From Daucus carota subsp. sativus (Eukaryota; Streptophyta; Magnoliopsida; Apiales; Apiaceae): 64,000 nt of DNA. Location of the stretch: assembly GCF_001625215.2 (NCBI RefSeq), contig NC_030385.2:6689135-6753134 (forward strand), written 5' to 3'. The notes under the pieces were generated by a model. That model ran no database searches and had not been told where the DNA came from. It saw only the letters and a program-made list of their open reading frames with translations. Each line of letters starts with the position of its first letter. Positions within the stretch are counted from its first letter, which is position 1. Of this stretch, positions 57,282-64,000 are shown one piece after another. Made by a program: the position numbers and the translations under genes.

Positions 57282-59828
57282 ATGAAATCATATACTGATA
57301 CTATCATGGGTGTGGAAAGAGGTTCAGGGAGAAACAAAAGGAAGTGGTCTGAAAAAGAAGATGAGAAATTGATCGAGTCTCTTATAGAACTTGCAAACAC
57401 TTGATCATACAAAGCTGACAATGGTTTCAAGCTGGGATATCTTGGATTTTTGGAAAACTCATTGAGCGTCAAACTACCAACTTCAGGCCTCAAGGGGAAG
57501 CCACATATCGAGTCTCGAATAAAAACTCTCAAGAAGGATTTTAATATGGTTTATGACTTAAGATATGGAAGCACATCTGGTTTTGACTGGAATTCTGAAA
57601 ATCAACTAGTCACGGCATCAAGAGATGTATGGGCTGAATATGTCAAGGTAAATCTCTGTTTTACTCTTAATTCCGTGCCTTGACCATGCATGAGCTTATG
57701 AAATTGCCATGTCTTGACTTGGAATAATAATAAAATATTATAAGACTTCTGAAAACCTGAATTAAGATGCATTTTCCACATGTTTTGCTTACTTAATTTT
57801 CTACAGAGTAGGTTGCATTTGCAAGGATTGATTATCATCATACTATCATTAGGTTTTAGACCGAGTCCTGATGCTTTCTAAACAGAATAAACATAAATTT
57901 CAGTCCTTTTAACAAATAATTATATATGCAATAGAATCTTCAGTTTTCTAAGAATAAACAGCATGTTCGTCTTGTCACTTGTGCTGCTTCAGATAAAATA
58001 ATAGCTCATTCTGTACTTTCGGATAGAGATTCAGATAAAATAATAGCTCATTCTGTGCGGCTTCAGATAAAATAATACCAGAGAATAACTAGTAGGTAAC
58101 AAAAGTCTGGATAGAGGAACCTTGTGAATTGGAATAGGCCAGAATGTTGAATTGAAGAATGAACAATAGGCTTGCAGAAACAGATACCAGAAAAAATCTA
58201 AATTAATTCAGTATATAATGAAAAAGCTTGAGGTGCATAAAATATTAGCAATGTGCAGCATTCTTTACAAGAATTTCGATGTATTGGACAGTTTGTAGGT
58301 TGCTATGAACTAGGTAGAGGTTTCTATATATGTGAGATTAGTCGACTAAATCACTAGAGAAGAGTTTAAACTTGTTGGCAACATGGATTTAACTTGTTGA
58401 TCCAGAAAGTGTAGGATGATCTAGGGGGCTTGAAAGTCATATTGTAGAGAAGCATTGGCAGAAAAAATCTAGTGGGATGAAACCAATAGCTCCGACAACA
58501 GCACTAATGTCTTCAAAGAATGGTTACATTGCTGCAAAAAAAGCCATAGATTACCATGTAGAGTGATCTAAGAATTAGCCTTGGAATTAGGTTCCTTTTT
58601 GAGAACAGTCCTTGCTTCACATCAGCTGATTTCTTTTCCATAATCTCATATGCTACTTGAGAGTAAACCTGAGTATCATTTGAACATAGTTACTGCAGTG
58701 CAATCTATGTAGCTTTAATTTATCCTATCATGTAACTGTAAGTGGTCTACAATAAGTTTGTGTTATCCTTTTTGGACTGTTTAAGAACTTGAAAACTTTA
58801 ATAAGCTTACCAGGCCAATGGCAAAGAGCTGAAGAAGAACAAAGATAACAGCAATGCCTAAAACCCATGTTGGAGCCAGTGCGGGTCCTTCATCTGGCAT
58901 TAGGCTATTGAGAATGTTTGAACTAGCTTTGTCCTTCTTATCAGTTAATATGGGAAAATTTATCAACATAAATGCTGATTCTTTTTTAATTGGTTGATAG
59001 TGTGCACTAGGAATAGTTTCAGCCCAAAAATCTCAAGAGTAGGAACCAGAAGTACATAATAGTTTTTAAATTATACATAATATTGACTTACTTTCTCTCT
59101 GGCTATACAAGAATCCTCATATTTCTACTTACCGAACTTATTTACAACTCTTTCATACTTATTTACATGTCATCCACTTCTCTGTCTATGTGTTTTCTTA
59201 ATGCATGTTGCCTGGCATGTGAAATTGGAATATTTGCATGTTCATCATTCTTTATATTAATATGGTATCTTCAACGAATGGTTGCAGTCTCATTCTGGGG
59301 TTTTGAAATGGAGAAGCACACCATTTCCATTTTTTGACGATCTTGCAATTATCTTTGGCAAAGACAGAGCAACTGGTCATAATGCTGAAAGTGCAATGGA
59401 GGCGGAAGAAAATATTAATCTAGAAGAAGCTGCTCAAGGAAGGAATGATGATTCGAGTATGCAAGCATCTGATGAGTTTACTTCTCAAAGGAGTTCAAAG
59501 AGGAAAAAAATTTGATGCTGAACAAATAGCTGAGGTGATGTATAATGCTTCTAAAATGATAGCGGCTGAGTTTGCAAATTCAACTAACGTGATGGCAGCT
59601 GAATTTGCGAGTTCCACCAAGTTGTTGATTGCTGCAGAAACTGATAGGTTGGAGAAAAAAGAAAAGCTTATGGACGAGTTGTCAAAGATCTCTGACATTG
59701 ATGTTGTGCAAAGGTTCAAGGCTGCAAAGAAGATAGCTAATAGTGAAAATTTGATGGTGTTATTTTTTGGAGCATCGGATGCAGAGAAGAAACAACTTGT
59801 GGATGCTATACTTGCCGGTGAAATATAA
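57282..59828 (+). pseudogene. Myb/SANT-like protein gene of the Harbinger-like element
   Basis: Two exons: 57282-57647 (acceptor TTTACAG before 57280, donor AAG|GTAAAT) and about 59286-59828. Exon 1 encodes a Myb/SANT-like DNA-binding domain: RNKRKWSEKEDEKLIESLIELANT, then a TGA at about 57404 where relatives have a sense codon, then SYKADNGFKLGYL, HIESRIKTLKKDF and FDWNSENQLVTASRDVWAEYVK. Exon 2 gives LKWRSTPFPFFDDLAIIFGKDRATG, typical of the second half. A 7-A run near 59506 shifts the frame before FDAEQIAEVMY...; the end is at TAA 59826. With one stop and one frameshift the gene is dead. Harbinger elements carry such a Myb-like partner that imports the transposase and binds DNA. Confidence 0.8.
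58781..58990 (-). pseudogene. Possible captured host exon with a membrane segment
   Basis: Minus-strand frame reads [27 protein letters not shown], then a hydrophobic stretch ([15 protein letters not shown]), ending at GGCCTG|GTAAGC, a good splice donor. It lies in the Myb gene's intron, on the other strand. I do not recognise the protein. It may be host sequence taken up by the element, or coincidence. Confidence 0.35.
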
Positions 59829-60253
59829 GCATTACTGCACTTATTTATAAACTTATGAATGTTTCGAGACTTGTCGAGTTTTATTTTGTACTTATTTGAT
59901 GAAGTTCAATTTAGAAATTTGTATCATTTTGCCTTTAGTTAATTGCATTTATTTTGTCGATTGATTTTTTTTCAAATTAAAACTAACAATCGGGTTTTGC
60001 AATGATTAAATTAAATATGACTTCCATTATAATTAAATTAAAAATTAGAGAGTACTTCAGAAAAGAGTTTAAAATAGATATTAATAAAATAATTTTTAAA
60101 AAAAATTTGGCTAATTTCATTCCATTCCATCCTAAATATTTGAACAAGTGAACAAGGGAATGGAATTCCCATTCCTTTCCCATTTCATTCCCATTCCTTT
60201 CTTTTACCCATTCCTTTCCGACACCATTCCATTCTTGCGAAGTGAACACAACC

Positions 60254-60720
60254 GTAGAGGCATTCAAGTATCACACCATCACTTAAGTTTAAATACTCAA
60301 ATAAATTTTCTCCATATGTTTGTATTCTTGGTATCTAGTTTGGTTTAATTTTGCTAAACTTAAAAGAAAAGAGGAACATAGTCTATCTTTAACTAACTAT
60401 ATAAATCAAATTTTTTGTCAAAAATAAACTTTAATCCATGGATTACTACAAGCACAAATTACATAGGTTCTGAGTGAACTAAAGAACAAAGATCACAATC
60501 AATCATATGTAATGAAACACACAAATCACAATCTGCATAACAACAAATACAATAAAATTTTGATTAGAACTGAAATGCACAGACTATTACCATCTACACA
60601 CATATTGGATAAGCAGTAATACCACCGACTATCTTACTTTTTTACTCCATCCGACTAAGCAAAACCCTTCATATCTTTGTTTGCATACACACTTACAAAC
60701 TCTCTTTTCCTAAATACATA
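60254..60720. other. Intergenic region
   Basis: AT-rich, no gene recognised. Confidence 0.5.
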
Positions 60721-61028
60721 CTCCCTCCGTCCCCTCAATTGTTTACATTGGAGGGGGACACGAAGATCAAGATAATGTATGAAAATTGAGTAAAGTTGGA
60801 TGAAAAGTGGGTAAAGTGGTGGGACCTATCAATATTTAATAATAAATTTGAGATAGTGGAGGAAAGTAGTGGGTGTAATAGTAGTTTTTATTGTTAAATA
60901 CTGTATGAGATTGTGGGGGAAGATAGTGGATGTAATGATGAGAAAAACTTAATATTTATAGTAACATAAAGAAATGAGAGGGGCATCTCAAAATAGTAAC
61001 CGTAAAGAAATGAGAGGGACATAGGAAG
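60721..61028. mobile_element. Stowaway-like MITE
   Basis: About 308 bp, CTCCCTCCGTCCCC on the left and CTTCCTATGTCCC inverted on the right, with TA on each side. Confidence 0.8.
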
Positions 61029-61340
61029 TACATATCTTAGATTATATGTGGGCTTAATCATACACGCAGTCTTAATGTTCAGAGTAGGATAGTTGTATGA
61101 ATATAACATGAGAGATATGATAGTGAGAGACCGATGACAGAGAATAGAAGTTTTGTGAGTGGTTTTGCCAATTGCGGACACATGTCCCTATGCTCCCTAC
61201 AATTTTAGTACACACACAAGCTATGTTTTTTTTATGTCTTTCTTATATCAACACTAAATTAAGTACATGAACAACAATGTATCTCTTATATGAACATTAG
61301 ATCAAGTACATAGGCTGACGCAATTTGTTTTATGAAACAT

Positions 61341-61587
61341 GGGCTGTTTGGCCGCAGCTTAAAAGCTGTCTTCTTGGTTTATGAGTTAAAAATACTTATT
61401 TTGTATCGTTTGTGTAAAAAGTCAATAAGTACTTATAAAAAGCTAGGAATGCTAGCTTTTGTTTCAGAGTTTCTACTTATTTTCCAAACATTGTAATCAC
61501 TTATAAGTCTTAACTTATTTCTAACTTCTACTCCACTTTTTTATTTTAAACAAATAATACTTATTTTAAGTTCACCTAAACGGCCCC
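61341..61587. mobile_element. MITE with GGGCnGTTTGG ends
   Basis: 247 bp, GGGCTGTTTGGCCGC on the left and GGGCCGTTTAGGTG inverted on the right, flanked by CAT on both sides. Tourist/Harbinger-like by its ends; the inside is AT-rich. Confidence 0.7.
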
Positions 61588-61589
61588 AT

Positions 61590-62525
61590 GATATCCGCGT
61601 TCTTGTAATGCGATTTTAAAGAGATAAGAAAATTGGGACCCTCCTTATTCACACATGTCTTATTTAACCGACTTATTGCTCAAATTTGAATTAAAGACTG
61701 GCCTTCTGGAATTATTGTTGCCAATAAATTAGAACTAGACTGCTATAATTTTTTTCTTCTCTTTTTGTGTTTGTAAATAAGAGCTTTGTCGAATAAATTT
61801 AATTCTCTGCCAATCATAAAATTAAAATGAAACTATTATTTTTACCAATCAAACAGAAATGCTCTATAAAAACCAGATAGATAAACCATCACCTAAATAT
61901 TTCAGGAATTCTCTTTATGTAAAACAATAAAAATATATTACACAAATTAAAAGGCTTTAAAACTGAACATGAATTTTTTGTCCGGAGGAGATAATTGAAT
62001 AGCCTCATGTATGAAGCTTCTAAGCAAAAACATAATGACGAAATGGAGAAAGATGTGAAGAGAATTAATAGAAAGATACTAGAGTCGTTGAACTTGGGAA
62101 CATATGGTTATAAAATAATATGCGTGCGCGTTGTCCGTCAACACAAATGCGTAGTATATTGGCGATTCTAGAAAGACTTTAATTTATAAATAATCGGATT
62201 TTTTAGTGTGTGTCCATGGCACACATTAACAACCATTTTTCGAGAAGGTGGAAAATTTGTATTGGCTAAAACTCATTAGTAATTATGACGCCTTGCACAA
62301 ATATCATTATCAGTAGAAACCTTCGACCTCAACAAAAAGCAGTTGTTAGTGTGTGCTCGTGTGCACACACCAGAAATAGGCATAAACCATTTGTGTCGAC
62401 GCCTACTTTGACTTGAATTAGCATTACCAAATAACCCACATTCTAATTTCTTTTCAACGTCCACCTCCATTTCCTGGTTTATATGGAAACATACACGGAA
62501 ACACAAACGCTTTTCATCTTCAACA
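61590..62525. other. Upstream region of the small ORF
   Basis: AT-rich. At 62196-62230 and 62340-62370 two opposed copies of TGTGTGCC/GTGTGCAC sequence flank about 120 bp. No gene. Confidence 0.4.
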
Positions 62526-62729
62526 ATGGCATTGTTGAACAATTTCTTCAGCTGCTTTCATGAGAGCTCGCCCGACACCAGGCAGTACGTATGCAACGGA
62601 GATGTGTGTGTTATGCGTGATCCCAAACCATCCGAGGGGATTGAAATCAAGAAGAACAAACGGAAGATCATCCCGCCTTTCAACCGATTAAGAAAGAACA
62701 ACTTCAAACATGATGATACTGCCGTATGA
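62526..62729 (+). CDS. Small uncharacterised protein, 67 residues
   Basis: ATG at 62526, stop at 62727-62729. The product is MALLNNFFSCFHESSPDTRQ at the start, then a Cys pair (VCNGDVCVMRD), and a basic C-terminus (KKNKRKIIPPFNRLRKNNF). The ORF is more GC-rich than its flanks, and the layout (short, N-terminal Cys, basic tail) resembles small plant proteins of unknown function. No domain is recognised. It could be a real small gene or the end of a gene fragment. Confidence 0.45.
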   Translation: MALLNNFFSCFHESSPDTRQYVCNGDVCVMRDPKPSEGIEIKKNKRKIIPPFNRLRKNNFKHDDTAV

Positions 62730-63619
62730 TTTCCAAGTTAGAAAGCGATGTATTTCATCCTGCTCATTAGCAAAAACATTATTTCTTCTTGGAATTATTT
62801 ACTTCATATTCATGTCACAGAGTTATTAGATATCGATTATATATATGTCATTTATATCATTTGCCTGCAAGTTTTCTATTTCTTTTCGCCTCATTACTCT
62901 TCTCCTGCCCTTTTTTTGATCGGGCTGAACTAACGGTGGTGATTCATTTACATCAAACACCAAGTTTGATCAAATACTAATACACCCATCCAAACCGACA
63001 TATTGACAATCGACAACTAAGGATGAACAATTTATTATAAATGCTATTATTATAGTCTTATGAAACATCTTTTGTTTGGTAAAACCTGATAATACTTTTG
63101 ATTTAGAAACGGAAAAGTACATATAGCAGAAGGGCCAACATACAGTAACACTTCCCAGGGCCCCAGGCATCAAATTACCCTTGCAATTATCATAAGCCTG
63201 CCAGCACTTCTTAATTAATTTAGCTTCCTCATGTCAATTCATAAAACCCTTTTATAAGCAGTAATCCATACTGAAACAGACAGTGTCAATAACTTTTTTT
63301 ACATACAAGGAATATCATTATCACCGAGAGCTTCTCGAGAAGAGCTCATTTCTGACTTAACATTGAATCTTCATGGATGGCATCACATAAATTTTGACAA
63401 CTCATTGTATAAAACCCAATTCACAAATACTTTTACTAAGTTTTTCTCAAAGGTACATCGGTGCTGATATCAATCCTAACACTGGATTAAGCATTAAATT
63501 CAATTGCCATTCAATCACCATCTCCAACTAAAGGTAATTAGCGGAAGATATAACCAACAGAAGATAGCCAATCAAATTGCTCCAAAATTCTCTCCCTACA
63601 ACTGCAAAAACTGTGCCAC
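62730..63619. other. Spacer and probable 3' UTR of the next gene
   Basis: AT-rich. The part near 63620 should be the 3' UTR of the minus-strand gene that follows. No elements seen. Confidence 0.45.
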
Positions 63620-64000
63620 CTATAGTTGCAAAGCTAAGTCTGGTTGTTGAGTATCCACCAACACTCCTGAAGATTGCCTCGCGGGAGACCCTGATGACTG
63701 ATATCCTATATTTAAATCTGGAGGAAGTGATTCTTGCTTTTGTCTAGGCTGTGATTGTGGATTATGACCCCTCCAGGGACCCTGCATCTGGAATCTAGAC
63801 AAATCAGGCGATACAAGTTGAGGGAAGACCATAGGCTGGTGTTGAAACTGAGCTTCATTAGATACTCTGACAGGTTGTTGCACAAACGCATGTATTGGAA
63901 AATTACTTTTATCAGCTTGAAACTGAATCGTAGTAGCTGGATATTCTCCCCGGAACCGTGAAAGTTGTGGCTGGTGATCACGACCATTATACAACATATC
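63620..64000 (-). CDS. C-terminal end of a larger protein, perhaps bromodomain-type (partial)
   Basis: Frame open from the window edge to TAG at 63620-63622, at least 126 residues (..DMLYNGRDHQPQLSRFRGEYPA.. to ..QQPDLALQL). It is Gln/Pro-rich and probably disordered, ending SLPPDLNIGYQSSGSP, RQSSGVLVDTQQPDLALQL. DLN and PDLALQL tails resemble the C-termini of plant chromatin proteins of the bromodomain (BRD1/2/13-like) group, but the domain itself would lie outside the window, so this is only a guess. EAR-like DLNxG and LxLxL patterns are present. The ATG at 63997 is probably internal. Confidence 0.6.
   Translation of the reverse strand, partial: DMLYNGRDHQPQLSRFRGEYPATTIQFQADKSNFPIHAFVQQPVRVSNEAQFQHQPMVFPQLVSPDLSRFQMQGPWRGHNPQSQPRQKQESLPPDLNIGYQSSGSPARQSSGVLVDTQQPDLALQL

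Larger units (their letters stand above)
50510..60253. mobile_element. Harbinger-like element, interrupted by a CACTA element
   Basis: Outer ends GGCTCTGCTCACTTCACTTG and, inverted at 60253, GGTTGTGTTCACTTCGCAAG, both followed by dense ATGGAATGG motifs. Flanks are TTA and GTA, a near-match to the 3-bp TWA duplication of PIF/Harbinger. It carries a Myb/SANT gene but no recognisable DDE transposase. Without the inserted CACTA it would be about 4.57 kb. CT-rich microsatellite stretches at 50790-50930 and 51405-51430 lie in its left arm. Confidence 0.6.

Noticed and set aside
1-64000. tRNA or rRNA genes
   Set aside because: No conserved tRNA A/B box pair or rRNA sequence was recognised by eye; a tRNAscan-type search would be decisive.

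Overview
This is a plant nuclear window, AT-rich and dense in transposons. Plant origin is shown by a UGT85-type UDP-glycosyltransferase, a plastid-targeted geranyl diphosphate synthase small subunit, a plant augmin subunit 4 gene split by 13 canonical GT-AG exons, a plant-type eIF1, and plant lineages of Ty1/copia, Ty3 Tat, CACTA, hAT, Helitron and Stowaway-like elements. It looks like a eudicot. Family or genus cannot be fixed from sequence alone; an asterid, possibly an umbellifer, is only a guess.

Layout. 1-4862: 5' half of a Ty1/copia element on the minus strand (LTR, gag, protease, start of integrase), broken by stops and one frameshift. 6490-14104: UGT85-like gene, two exons around a 6.1 kb intron filled with foldback elements and a hAT nested in a hAT. 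14.9-16.3 kb: 3' end of a second copia element (minus). 16304-20217: Ty3/Tat LTR, gag and protease, truncated. 20.2-26.7 kb: decayed copia element (plus) carrying a 1458-bp solo LTR related to the LTR at 3450-4862. 27287-27619: intronless eIF1. 28.7-31.5 kb: degenerate tandem array, a foldback element and two head-to-head MITEs. 33029-38387: complete AUG4 gene (minus, 425 codons). 38.8-42.5 kb: long terminal-inverted-repeat element carrying Helitron ends. 47088-47990: GPPS small subunit. 49.26-49.85 kb: Ty3 LTR. 50510-60253: Harbinger-like element with a Myb/SANT pseudogene, split by a 5170-bp CACTA element. 62526-62729: small unknown ORF. 63620-64000: C-terminus of a larger protein that runs off the end.

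The host genes do not form a pathway cluster. UGT85 and the GPPS subunit are both linked to specialised metabolism, but 33 kb of transposons and two unrelated housekeeping genes lie between them, so co-function is not supported. The strongest unexplained structure is an array of TGACAAT/ATTGTCA dyads directly upstream of the TATA box in both related copia LTRs.
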